Shown here one piece after another: positions 35,809-44,737 of a DNA stretch of 64,000 nt. The notes beneath the pieces were generated by a model. The model made no database searches. It saw nothing but the letters and a program-made list of their open reading frames with translations, and was not told the origin of the DNA. Source of the stretch: Rhodoferax potami (GTDB taxonomy: Bacteria > Pseudomonadota > Gammaproteobacteria > Burkholderiales > Burkholderiaceae_C); assembly GCF_032193805.1 (NCBI RefSeq), contig NZ_JAVBIK010000001.1:1633001-1697000 (forward strand), written 5' to 3'. The translations under genes and the position numbers were made by a program. How positions within the stretch are numbered: position 1 is the stretch's first letter; each line of letters begins with the position of its first letter.

Positions 35809-37246
35809 CACGGTGGATCCGTTCGCTGGGGACTTCAAACCCAGCCTATCGGCTGCCCTCTATCCGATCAAGATGGAGGGCAGCCTCGATGCGCCAGAAG
35901 GACTGCTTTCGTGGGTAGTCGGACTGGCCCAGGCGCATTGTGTGGGGCCACGGGCGATGTTGAAGAATTTGCTTGCAGGCTCCGAGCAATATGACGACAT
36001 CTGGCGCGGCTCAACGTTCTTTGAACGGGATTGCGGAACCGTTAACGGTCTTGGCGCCTATGCCCGGATGATGGTGGAACTGCTTGGCCCTGTTTTGCCG
36101 CATGAGGTCAATCAGATGACCATGCTGGGGTTATCTCAGTTTCTGCCACGCAATGGGGAAGGACTGACTGCGAAGAGTCCAAGGTGGTGTCCACACTGCC
36201 TTTGTGATCAGGCAAGGGCATTGCAGCGACCGCATTTCCCGTTGGTGTGGTCGTTTGAGTACTACCGGGTCTGCCATATCCACCACACGGTTATGCAGGA
36301 GCATTGCCCCGCCTGTGGACACACACAGTCCTACATTCCATGCTATCCCAGCTTGTTGCATTGCGGCTCTTGTGGTGAATCTATGTTGGTACCCTTGCCT
36401 GAAGGGTTCCACATGGAAGAGCCCGTTGCATCGGAGTTCGAAAAGTGGTGTGCCACAGCGTTGGTTGACCTGGTCAGCAGATTGGATTTGCTCTGGACAG
36501 CCGGAAGCCTAGTTCATCTGCGCAGCAATATCGATGCCATCGTGGACCGGTTCACGATGGGCAACCGCAAACGGTTGTGTGAAGACATAGGCCTGCAAAT
36601 CTACGCGCTCAATGGATGGGTCAACAAGGATGAGCGGCCCTCGCTCTCGGTGCTGCTGCGGTTGTGTCACGGGATCGGGCTGATGCCCGCTTGCATATTC
36701 CTGCCTGGTGCCGTTGATCATGTCACGCGGACGAGGGCGGTGTTTTCATCTTTGAGTTCGCGCGAATGCAGACCGTTACTGGGTTATCGGCAGAGGGAGC
36801 GAATTCAGAAGCAGTTGGAAGTGATTTCGGCGGACACCACCGATCACCGGGGCTTGGCTGCGATTGCTGATCAGGTTGGACTATCTCGGCATGCACTCAA
36901 GTATTGGTTTCCCAAGCACAGCAGAAGCATCGTGCATAAAAAACGCGCTTGTGAGAGTCGCAGGCTTGAACTGCAGTACAAGGAGGATCATGATTTCCTG
37001 CGAGCTGTTATTCAGCGTATGTGCGCCCAAGGCATTTATCCTAGTCGCCGTCGAGTGAATGCCGAACTTGGTACACGTAAGATTTCATTGATTCGTCCAG
37101 ACATTTTTAGAGTGTACGAACGACTTCGACAATCGCCAGCTTTCGTCGTATTCTCTAGCCACCGCTCAAGCGAAACGCCTCCAATTCGAGCTCGGCAAAA
37201 AGCGGCGGATGCGTGCAACACCAAGTTCAGCAGCGTGACGCTGTAG
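35798..37246 (+). CDS. tniQ: TniQ/TnsD-family target selector
   Basis: A 482-residue protein of TnsD size. The N-terminal TniQ domain holds zinc-binding cysteines C131, C134, C136, C159, C170, C173, C189 and C192 with H160-H163 (RWCPHCLCDQ; VCHIHHTVMQEHCPAC). The C-terminal 200 residues contain HTH-like segments (LAAIADQVGLSRHALKYWF; GIYPSRRRVNAELG) suited to reading a fixed attachment site. Start ATG 35798 overlaps the tnsC stop. Position of the element suggests it recognises the tRNA-Arg(CCG) end; that is inferred. Confidence 0.9.
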   Translation: MTSSTVDPFAGDFKPSLSAALYPIKMEGSLDAPEGLLSWVVGLAQAHCVGPRAMLKNLLAGSEQYDDIWRGSTFFERDCGTVNGLGAYARMMVELLGPVLPHEVNQMTMLGLSQFLPRNGEGLTAKSPRWCPHCLCDQARALQRPHFPLVWSFEYYRVCHIHHTVMQEHCPACGHTQSYIPCYPSLLHCGSCGESMLVPLPEGFHMEEPVASEFEKWCATALVDLVSRLDLLWTAGSLVHLRSNIDAIVDRFTMGNRKRLCEDIGLQIYALNGWVNKDERPSLSVLLRLCHGIGLMPACIFLPGAVDHVTRTRAVFSSLSSRECRPLLGYRQRERIQKQLEVISADTTDHRGLAAIADQVGLSRHALKYWFPKHSRSIVHKKRACESRRLELQYKEDHDFLRAVIQRMCAQGIYPSRRRVNAELGTRKISLIRPDIFRVYERLRQSPAFVVFSSHRSSETPPIRARQKAADACNTKFSSVTL

Positions 37247-37314
37247 TTGACTCGTCGGATTAATTAACCTTGAGTGTTTATCATTGTCAGCAGATCCGCG
37301 TGCAGATGGAGGAT

Positions 37315-37572
37315 CTAGAACGTCAGTTTGGCGGATTCTTGGAATAGCTTGAGTTGCCGCAAAATCGGGATGCGCGTATCTAGTCTTTTGCGTACGTTAA
37401 GCGTCTGTTGCTCTGTGCACCAAGCAGGTCCCGGTTTGTGTACTGAGCGCGTCAATTCGGCCTCTAAATTTGCGAGTTCTTTTGGAGTGGGGGCGCGTCC
37501 ATACTGCGCATGTCCTGCAATCACTAATAGGGCACTCTTTGAACTGGAGTAGCCACCCAAAGAATAAATGTC
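37315..37572 (-). pseudogene. 3' part of the gene split by IS66 insertion and inversion
   Basis: Encodes DIYSLGGYSSSKSALLV...ESAKLTF and a stop, 85 residues. It is the continuation of the fragment at 27107-27616, now on the opposite strand and 10 kb away. The adjacent GTTCGGGA (37573-37580) is the reverse complement of TCCCGAAC at 27609-27616, the two halves of one 8-bp target duplication. Not expressed as a complete protein in this arrangement. Confidence 0.75.
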
Positions 37573-37608
37573 GTTCGGGAGTAACCGGTCACTGTCCGGC
37601 GTTATTGC

Positions 37609-39210
37609 CTACGTTACCAAACCGTGTAATGGTGAACGCAATGGATTCTCGGCGAAGTGCTGCTTCCATTGACGAGGCGTCAGTTCTGAAACTCTGGAGG
37701 CGGGGTGGTGGCCTACGCGTTGCAAGACATCAACCAGGTAGGTGTAGGGGTCAATGTCATGTAAACGGCATGTCACGATCAGGCTCTGCATGATGCCCGC
37801 GCGCTTGGCGCCCACCTCCGTCCAGCAGAATAACCAATTGCGCCTGCCCATTGGTATCGCGCGCAAGGCGCGTTCCAGATGGTTCGTATCCATGGCCACA
37901 TCCGCATCGCCCAGAAACACCTGCAGTTGCGCGCGGCGCTCGCGTGCATAGGCCAATGCCTTGGTCAACGGATTGCTGGGCAGGAAGCCTTGCCGCTCGA
38001 ACTGCAAATCCACCCATTCAAAGAAGTTCTGCACCAGCGGTTTGCTGTGGCTTAGACGGTGCTCTCGTTTGGCATCCCCGTAGAGGTCACGTTCACGAAT
38101 GGCTTCTTCCTGGGCGTAAATCTCGCCAATTTGCTGCAGCGCCTGGCCAGCGGCCTGTGGCTCGGCCCCTAGAGCTTCAAAGAAGCCACGCCTGCAGTGC
38201 GCCCAGCATTGGGCATGCGTAATGCCGGTCTTGGCAGCGTAACGTGCATAGGCCTCATAGCCGTCAGTGAGCAACACGGCATCTGTGGCCCCTGGCAGCC
38301 CCAATGCCTGCTGTACGTGCTCGTGGCGGCGCGACTCGAAATAGGCAAAGCACACCTCATCGAGTTCGCCGTACACAGGCCAGAAGTAGGCCGCCTTCAT
38401 CTTGCCGGGCCCACTGCGCCCGGCCTTGATGGGGGTCTCGTCCATTGCCTTGACCCGGCTGTTGCGGATCGACTCGAGCTGCGTGTCGTAAATCGGCTCC
38501 AGCAGGGAAATGGTCTTTTGCGCCAGTTGCGTCAGCCACGCCCGGCTGAGTTTGAAGCCCGCTTGGCTCAGGCGCTGGTGCTGCCGGTACAGCGGAATGT
38601 GCCAGGCAAACTTGTCAACAACAACGCCTGCGAGCAAGCTCACGTCAGCGCGGCTGCCCTCAATGATGCCTGTTGGCGCGCCCGCACAGTGCAGGGTTTG
38701 CGTGTCGTGGCGCTTGATGACAGAGCGCACATACTTCAGCACCACATAGGCACCGGGGCGCTGTGCCAAGCGGTGGCTGACCTTCTGGCTGACAACCTCG
38801 TACTGATCGGGCGAGAGGTCTTTGGTCTCGGGGTTGGCCAGCTCGATGGTGTGCACGGGCACCTTGGTTTCGTCAAAGAACGATGCGGGCGTGCCCTCGT
38901 CGGCAAAGTTGCTGCGGGGTTTGCGTCGCTGGTGTGCAGGGATGGTGTTGGAGTCGGAGTCGGCTTCGGGCGCATCAGTGGCAGGGAGGTCGCCCAGGAG
39001 TTGCCCCAGGTGCATTTGCTGCGCATCGGGCAAGGGTGCAAAGCGCTCGCTCTTCTTGCCAAAGAGTTGGCGTTTGAACCATTCGAGCTGCTGCTCCAGC
39101 GCGCTGATGCTGGCGGCCTGTGCTTGCAGTGTCTGCGCGATGCTCTGCGGCGACAGCCCCATGACCGTTTCGACGGTAAATGTGGGAGTGCTGGTATTGG
39201 GCATCGACAT
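37609..39210 (-). CDS. tnpC: IS66-family transposase TnpC (copy 2)
   Basis: Encodes the same 533-residue DDE transposase as copy 1, on the minus strand. Intact. Confidence 0.94.
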   Translation of the reverse strand: MSMPNTSTPTFTVETVMGLSPQSIAQTLQAQAASISALEQQLEWFKRQLFGKKSERFAPLPDAQQMHLGQLLGDLPATDAPEADSDSNTIPAHQRRKPRSNFADEGTPASFFDETKVPVHTIELANPETKDLSPDQYEVVSQKVSHRLAQRPGAYVVLKYVRSVIKRHDTQTLHCAGAPTGIIEGSRADVSLLAGVVVDKFAWHIPLYRQHQRLSQAGFKLSRAWLTQLAQKTISLLEPIYDTQLESIRNSRVKAMDETPIKAGRSGPGKMKAAYFWPVYGELDEVCFAYFESRRHEHVQQALGLPGATDAVLLTDGYEAYARYAAKTGITHAQCWAHCRRGFFEALGAEPQAAGQALQQIGEIYAQEEAIRERDLYGDAKREHRLSHSKPLVQNFFEWVDLQFERQGFLPSNPLTKALAYARERRAQLQVFLGDADVAMDTNHLERALRAIPMGRRNWLFCWTEVGAKRAGIMQSLIVTCRLHDIDPYTYLVDVLQRVGHHPASRVSELTPRQWKQHFAENPLRSPLHGLVT

Positions 39211-39279
39211 GGGCCTTATCTTGCGGCCTTTAGGGACAAAGCAAAAGAGTGCTTCTCCGGATTGAAAATGGGCACATCG

Positions 39280-39627
39280 TCACCTCCGCGCAGGGTGTTG
39301 GTAGCGTTTGTGGCGTCGGCGCACTTCGATGCCTTCGAGCATCAGTTTGAGCGCCGTGCAGTCGATCTCGCCACTGCCGCCTTGAACGCCTTTACGGGAG
39401 AACTTGCCGCTCTCCAAACGCTTGCACCACAGGCACCAGCCGCTGCGGTCAAAGTACAGCACCTTCATCTGTGTTTGCCGCCGGTTGATGAAAACAAACA
39501 TGTGTCCGGCCAGCACATCCACTTCAAACCCCTGGCGTGCCAGAGCGTACAAGCCGTCGTAGGACTGGCGCATATCGGCAGCTTGGCCATACAGGAACAC
39601 GCGAATGCGGCCCTCGGGAAAGAACAT
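39280..39627 (-). CDS. tnpB: IS66-family accessory protein TnpB (copy 2)
   Basis: Same 115-residue protein as in copy 1. Its start overlaps the tnpA stop by 1 nt. Confidence 0.92.
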   Translation of the reverse strand: MFFPEGRIRVFLYGQAADMRQSYDGLYALARQGFEVDVLAGHMFVFINRRQTQMKVLYFDRSGWCLWCKRLESGKFSRKGVQGGSGEIDCTALKLMLEGIEVRRRHKRYQHPARR

Positions 39628-39965
39628 TACCGGCGTACCAGATGCAAACTCATGCCCGAGCCGAGTTCGATGCGTAACTCCATGGCTCCATTGCCGCTGC
39701 CGTGCACTCCAGCAAGGTCGCCCAGATCAACGAACGCCGCCTTCGGCACGGTGGTGGGGGCTACCTTGTTCGTTCGCAGCGGGGACGCGATTCCCCTCTG
39801 TTTATTCCTAAGCGTGCGTCGGCGAGCAAGGCTGCTGCGACTGATGCCTTCGCGGCTGCAAAATTCATCTATCGTCAATCCAGCGCGGTCAAAACGATCC
39901 AGTACCTCAGCCCAAGTCTGTTCACTCAACACTGCACGCCTGAGCACGCTCTGCGTCTCTTCCAT
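39627..39965 (-). CDS. tnpA: IS66-family accessory protein TnpA (copy 2)
   Basis: Same 112-residue protein as in copy 1, with the HTH-like N-terminal region. First gene of the copy-2 set. Confidence 0.88.
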   Translation of the reverse strand: MEETQSVLRRAVLSEQTWAEVLDRFDRAGLTIDEFCSREGISRSSLARRRTLRNKQRGIASPLRTNKVAPTTVPKAAFVDLGDLAGVHGSGNGAMELRIELGSGMSLHLVRR

Positions 39966-40051
39966 ATCCGACCCCGTCCTGTTTGTTGATCAGGGCGCAT
40001 TCTTTGGTACCTGCAATCAGTTCGCAAGAACGCCGGACAGTGACCGGTTAC

Positions 40052-41351
40052 AGTGCGTCAGCACCACCCAGCGTTTGAGGCTGTAATCCAGTGCTTTTGC
40101 CGTCGCAGAGCCATTGGGGACCTTGCTTCGTTGCAATAACAGCCACTGATGCAGTGCATCGGCAACCGGTTTGGCCCTGTCCTGTCGAATCTTCTTGCGC
40201 TCCTCGGCGCTGAGCGCCTTTGCATCGCGCTCCACGTCATACAGTAGTTCAAAGAATTTAAGGCCCTCAGCAGCAATCAGGCTGCTGTGATTGGCATGCA
40301 GTTCAAACAGCTTTCTGCGGGCATGGGCCATGCAGCCGGACTCCGTGATGCCCTTGGTAAACAGCGCCTTGTAAGCCGCGTAGTCATCGCAAACCAGCGT
40401 GCCACTCCAGCCACCGTCAGCATCGGACTTGCCCAGGAATGCTCGGGCATGCTCGCCGGCACGGGACTCACAGAAGTCGTACACCACAGCCCGCGTGGAC
40501 TCGAAGGCGCCCGGTGCATAGGCCCAGAGGTAAGCACGATGCGTCTTCTTGTTGCCCGGCTTGAGCATCGGGATCGGCGTTTCATCCGCATGCAGGATCG
40601 CGTGGCTCAGTACCGCTTGCTTGAGCGCATCTACCAATGGCTGCAACTGCACGCCGCACATGCCAACCCACGCACCCAATGTGGAGCGTGCTATCTCCAG
40701 ACCCGCACGACCAAAGATCTTCTCCTGGCGGTACAGGGGCAGATGGTCCGCATACTTGGCCACCAATACCTGGGCCAGCAATCCTGCTGTAGGGATGCCC
40801 TTGTCGATGACTTGTGGGGGAACTGGTGCTTGGATCAAGGTCTCGCAACTGGCGCAGGCCCATTTGCCGCGCACATGGCGCTCTACCGTGAACACGCCGG
40901 GTGTGTAGTCCAGCTTCTCGGACACATCCTCGCCAATGCGCTTGCGTTGGCAGCCGCACTGGCAGGTGGTGGAGTCGGGTTCGTGGTGGACGTCCACGCG
41001 CGGCAGGTTGGCTGGCAGGGCTGCACGCTTGGGCTTCTTGGGTGGCTCGGTGTCCGCCTTGGGTGATGTGAGGTTCTTGAGTTCCTGCTCAACGGCGGCC
41101 AGGTCTTCGTCAAAGGCCTCTTCCAGCAGGCTGACTTGGGTACTGTCGACTTGCTCGCTGCTGCGACCAAACCGGTGGCGTTTGAGCACTGCCATCTCAT
41201 GTGTGAGCAGATCAATCTTGGTCTGACGGTACACCAGTTCCTTGGCATCGCTGCTTGATGCCTGGTCCAGTTTCGCGATGTGCTGGTCTTGCTGTGCCAC
41301 TTTGCTCATCAGGCCCGTGAGCAATTCGCGCAATTGGCTAAATACGCCCAT
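40052..41351 (-). pseudogene. Second IS66-type transposase (TnpC), truncated by copy 2
   Basis: Encodes about 433 residues of a different IS66 transposase (MGVFSQLRELLTGLMSK...). Zinc-ribbon motif CQCGCQRKRIG, core D in LHADETPIPML and D in VCDDYAAY are present, but the C-terminus with the catalytic glutamate is lost after RWVVLTH, where copy 2 begins. No tnpA/tnpB companions are seen, which fits the single-gene ISBst12 branch of IS66. The missing 3' end is not adjacent to either side of copy 2 or copy 1. Confidence 0.85.
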
Positions 41352-41685
41352 CCCCTCTACAGGGACTTCCAGTTAAAGCAAGAGCGGATTTTTTTCTACC
41401 TTTTCGCATTCCCACATTTGAAATCTGACCAGTTGACGTTTGCTCGGGAGAGATACCAAGCAAGGACAGACTGCACATCTACAGGCGGGCTTGTTTCGGT
41501 GGGTTTCACCGAGGCCCCAGATACGAACCGCTCAGCAGGACTCCATTCGAAAAGCGTGATCAGGCACAGCCTGCCACTGAGGGAATGTCGAGTTCATCTG
41601 CTGCCGGTCTGACCTGTGGTGAGCATCTTCGAGCGCACGTCTGTTGGCAAAAAATCAATATTTTGGTTGCGCGATCTGACTGTGC
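41352..41685. other. 334-bp gap between IS remnants
   Basis: No convincing gene, RNA or terminator. It should contain the left ends of the two truncated insertion sequences but I could not define them. Confidence 0.4.
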
Positions 41686-42256
41686 CTAGGCAACTGACAC
41701 TGCACCCGGATAGGTTGGGACGTGATCAGGGTCGAACGTTGTTCCCCTTGTCAGCACGCTCCAAAGTATTCTGGCATTTTTGTTGGCCAGCGCTACGACC
41801 GTTTTTTGCCAGCCAATGCGCTCCTTGAGTTGCAGCAGCCACTTGCTAATGCGGTCGCTACGTTTGCCTGCACTCATGACGGCGGACTTCGCCCCCTGAA
41901 TGAGCAGGGTACGCAAGTAGGTGTCGCCACGTTTGGTGATGCCACCAAGCTTGGCTTTGCCTCCCGTTGAATTCTGACTCGGCGCCAGGCCAAGCCAGGC
42001 CCCGAATTGCCTGGCACTGTGGAACTGGGCGAAATCGCCCACCGTCGATACCAGTGCGGATGCCGTCAGCGGACCTATCCCAAGCAATTGGGCGGCCTTC
42101 TTTGCCTGCTCATCACTCTTGACGTGGGCGCAGATCCGTTCGTCGCACCAGGCTATTTCCTTGTCAAGTTCTGTGTAGTGTGAATTCGCACGGTCAAGTG
42201 CTAAACGCGCCACCGTTGGCAACTCGTTGCTGGCGTCCTCAAGGACCTCTTGTATC
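41686..42256 (-). pseudogene. IS110-family transposase, C-terminal fragment
   Basis: About 189 residues remain. The frame is open to the copy-3 boundary (IQEVLEDASNELPTVARL...) and contains the C-terminal helix-hairpin domain of IS110 transposases (LLGIGPLTASALVSTVGDFAQF...ARQFGAWLGL, then GGITKRGDTYLRTLLIQGA). The N-terminal DEDD catalytic half is absent beyond copy 3. Not functional. Confidence 0.88.
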
Positions 42257-42284
42257 GTAACCGGTCACTGTCCGGCGTTATTGC

Positions 42285-43886
42285 CTACGTTACCAAACCG
42301 TGTAATGGTGAACGCAATGGATTCTCGGCGAAGTGCTGCTTCCATTGACGAGGCGTCAGTTCTGAAACTCTGGAGGCGGGGTGGTGGCCTACGCGTTGCA
42401 AGACATCAACCAGGTAGGTGTAGGGGTCAATGTCATGTAAACGGCATGTCACGATCAGGCTCTGCATGATGCCCGCGCGCTTGGCGCCCACCTCCGTCCA
42501 GCAGAATAACCAATTGCGCCTGCCCATTGGTATCGCGCGCAAGGCGCGTTCCAGATGGTTCGTATCCATGGCCACATCCGCATCGCCCAGAAACACCTGC
42601 AGTTGCGCGCGGCGCTCGCGTGCATAGGCCAATGCCTTGGTCAACGGATTGCTGGGCAGGAAGCCTTGCCGCTCGAACTGCAAATCCACCCATTCAAAGA
42701 AGTTCTGCACCAGCGGTTTGCTGTGGCTTAGACGGTGCTCTCGTTTGGCATCCCCGTAGAGGTCACGTTCACGAATGGCTTCTTCCTGGGCGTAAATCTC
42801 GCCAATTTGCTGCAGCGCCTGGCCAGCGGCCTGTGGCTCGGCCCCTAGAGCTTCAAAGAAGCCACGCCTGCAGTGCGCCCAGCATTGGGCATGCGTAATG
42901 CCGGTCTTGGCAGCGTAACGTGCATAGGCCTCATAGCCGTCAGTGAGCAACACGGCATCTGTGGCCCCTGGCAGCCCCAATGCCTGCTGTACGTGCTCGT
43001 GGCGGCGCGACTCGAAATAGGCAAAGCACACCTCATCGAGTTCGCCGTACACAGGCCAGAAGTAGGCCGCCTTCATCTTGCCGGGCCCACTGCGCCCGGC
43101 CTTGATGGGGGTCTCGTCCATTGCCTTGACCCGGCTGTTGCGGATCGACTCGAGCTGCGTGTCGTAAATCGGCTCCAGCAGGGAAATGGTCTTTTGCGCC
43201 AGTTGCGTCAGCCACGCCCGGCTGAGTTTGAAGCCCGCTTGGCTCAGGCGCTGGTGCTGCCGGTACAGCGGAATGTGCCAGGCAAACTTGTCAACAACAA
43301 CGCCTGCGAGCAAGCTCACGTCAGCGCGGCTGCCCTCAATGATGCCTGTTGGCGCGCCCGCACAGTGCAGGGTTTGCGTGTCGTGGCGCTTGATGACAGA
43401 GCGCACATACTTCAGCACCACATAGGCACCGGGGCGCTGTGCCAAGCGGTGGCTGACCTTCTGGCTGACAACCTCGTACTGATCGGGCGAGAGGTCTTTG
43501 GTCTCGGGGTTGGCCAGCTCGATGGTGTGCACGGGCACCTTGGTTTCGTCAAAGAACGATGCGGGCGTGCCCTCGTCGGCAAAGTTGCTGCGGGGTTTGC
43601 GTCGCTGGTGTGCAGGGATGGTGTTGGAGTCGGAGTCGGCTTCGGGCGCATCAGTGGCAGGGAGGTCGCCCAGGAGTTGCCCCAGGTGCATTTGCTGCGC
43701 ATCGGGCAAGGGTGCAAAGCGCTCGCTCTTCTTGCCAAAGAGTTGGCGTTTGAACCATTCGAGCTGCTGCTCCAGCGCGCTGATGCTGGCGGCCTGTGCT
43801 TGCAGTGTCTGCGCGATGCTCTGCGGCGACAGCCCCATGACCGTTTCGACGGTAAATGTGGGAGTGCTGGTATTGGGCATCGACAT
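42285..43886 (-). CDS. tnpC: IS66-family transposase TnpC (copy 3)
   Basis: Same 533-residue DDE transposase as copies 1 and 2. Intact. Confidence 0.94.
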   Translation of the reverse strand: MSMPNTSTPTFTVETVMGLSPQSIAQTLQAQAASISALEQQLEWFKRQLFGKKSERFAPLPDAQQMHLGQLLGDLPATDAPEADSDSNTIPAHQRRKPRSNFADEGTPASFFDETKVPVHTIELANPETKDLSPDQYEVVSQKVSHRLAQRPGAYVVLKYVRSVIKRHDTQTLHCAGAPTGIIEGSRADVSLLAGVVVDKFAWHIPLYRQHQRLSQAGFKLSRAWLTQLAQKTISLLEPIYDTQLESIRNSRVKAMDETPIKAGRSGPGKMKAAYFWPVYGELDEVCFAYFESRRHEHVQQALGLPGATDAVLLTDGYEAYARYAAKTGITHAQCWAHCRRGFFEALGAEPQAAGQALQQIGEIYAQEEAIRERDLYGDAKREHRLSHSKPLVQNFFEWVDLQFERQGFLPSNPLTKALAYARERRAQLQVFLGDADVAMDTNHLERALRAIPMGRRNWLFCWTEVGAKRAGIMQSLIVTCRLHDIDPYTYLVDVLQRVGHHPASRVSELTPRQWKQHFAENPLRSPLHGLVT

Positions 43887-43955
43887 GGGCCTTATCTTGC
43901 GGCCTTTAGGGACAAAGCAAAAGAGTGCTTCTCCGGATTGAAAATGGGCACATCG

Positions 43956-44303
43956 TCACCTCCGCGCAGGGTGTTGGTAGCGTTTGTGGCGTCGGCGCAC
44001 TTCGATGCCTTCGAGCATCAGTTTGAGCGCCGTGCAGTCGATCTCGCCACTGCCGCCTTGAACGCCTTTACGGGAGAACTTGCCGCTCTCCAAACGCTTG
44101 CACCACAGGCACCAGCCGCTGCGGTCAAAGTACAGCACCTTCATCTGTGTTTGCCGCCGGTTGATGAAAACAAACATGTGTCCGGCCAGCACATCCACTT
44201 CAAACCCCTGGCGTGCCAGAGCGTACAAGCCGTCGTAGGACTGGCGCATATCGGCAGCTTGGCCATACAGGAACACGCGAATGCGGCCCTCGGGAAAGAA
44301 CAT
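43956..44303 (-). CDS. tnpB: IS66-family accessory protein TnpB (copy 3)
   Basis: Same 115-residue protein as in the other copies. Confidence 0.92.
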   Translation of the reverse strand: MFFPEGRIRVFLYGQAADMRQSYDGLYALARQGFEVDVLAGHMFVFINRRQTQMKVLYFDRSGWCLWCKRLESGKFSRKGVQGGSGEIDCTALKLMLEGIEVRRRHKRYQHPARR

Positions 44304-44641
44304 TACCGGCGTACCAGATGCAAACTCATGCCCGAGCCGAGTTCGATGCGTAACTCCATGGCTCCATTGCCGCTGCCGTGCACTCCAGCAAGGTCGCCCA
44401 GATCAACGAACGCCGCCTTCGGCACGGTGGTGGGGGCTACCTTGTTCGTTCGCAGCGGGGACGCGATTCCCCTCTGTTTATTCCTAAGCGTGCGTCGGCG
44501 AGCAAGGCTGCTGCGACTGATGCCTTCGCGGCTGCAAAATTCATCTATCGTCAATCCAGCGCGGTCAAAACGATCCAGTACCTCAGCCCAAGTCTGTTCA
44601 CTCAACACTGCACGCCTGAGCACGCTCTGCGTCTCTTCCAT
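44303..44641 (-). CDS. tnpA: IS66-family accessory protein TnpA (copy 3)
   Basis: Same 112-residue protein as in the other copies, coupled to tnpB by a 1-nt overlap. Confidence 0.88.
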   Translation of the reverse strand: MEETQSVLRRAVLSEQTWAEVLDRFDRAGLTIDEFCSREGISRSSLARRRTLRNKQRGIASPLRTNKVAPTTVPKAAFVDLGDLAGVHGSGNGAMELRIELGSGMSLHLVRR

Positions 44642-44737
44642 ATCCGACCCCGTCCTGTTTGTTGATCAGGGCGCATTCTTTGGTACCTGCAATCAGTTCG
44701 CAAGAACGCCGGACAGTGACCGGTTACAGATGATCGA

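Larger units (their letters stand above)
37581..40051 (-). mobile_element. IS66-family element, copy 2 (2471 bp)
   Basis: Same length, ends and genes as copy 1 but inverted. Flanks are GTTCGGGA and AGTGCGTC, not duplicated. It lies inside the transposase gene of a different IS66-type element (40052-41351). Recombination with copy 1 explains the inversion of 30088-37580. Confidence 0.93.
42257..44727 (-). mobile_element. IS66-family element, copy 3 (2471 bp)
   Basis: Same orientation as copy 2. Flanks CTTGTATC and AGATGATC do not match, and the IS110 gene on one side does not continue on the other. DNA was therefore lost at this copy, probably by recombination between IS66 copies. Confidence 0.93.

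Noticed and set aside
31907..37246. CRISPR-associated transposon
   Set aside because: No Cascade, Cas12k or other cas genes and no repeat-spacer array anywhere in the window; only TnsAB, TnsC and TniQ are present.
30080..40060. Second duplication pairing the other flanks of copies 1 and 2
   Set aside because: After undoing the inversion these flanks are GTACCGTC and AGTGCGTC, matching at only 4 of 8 positions.
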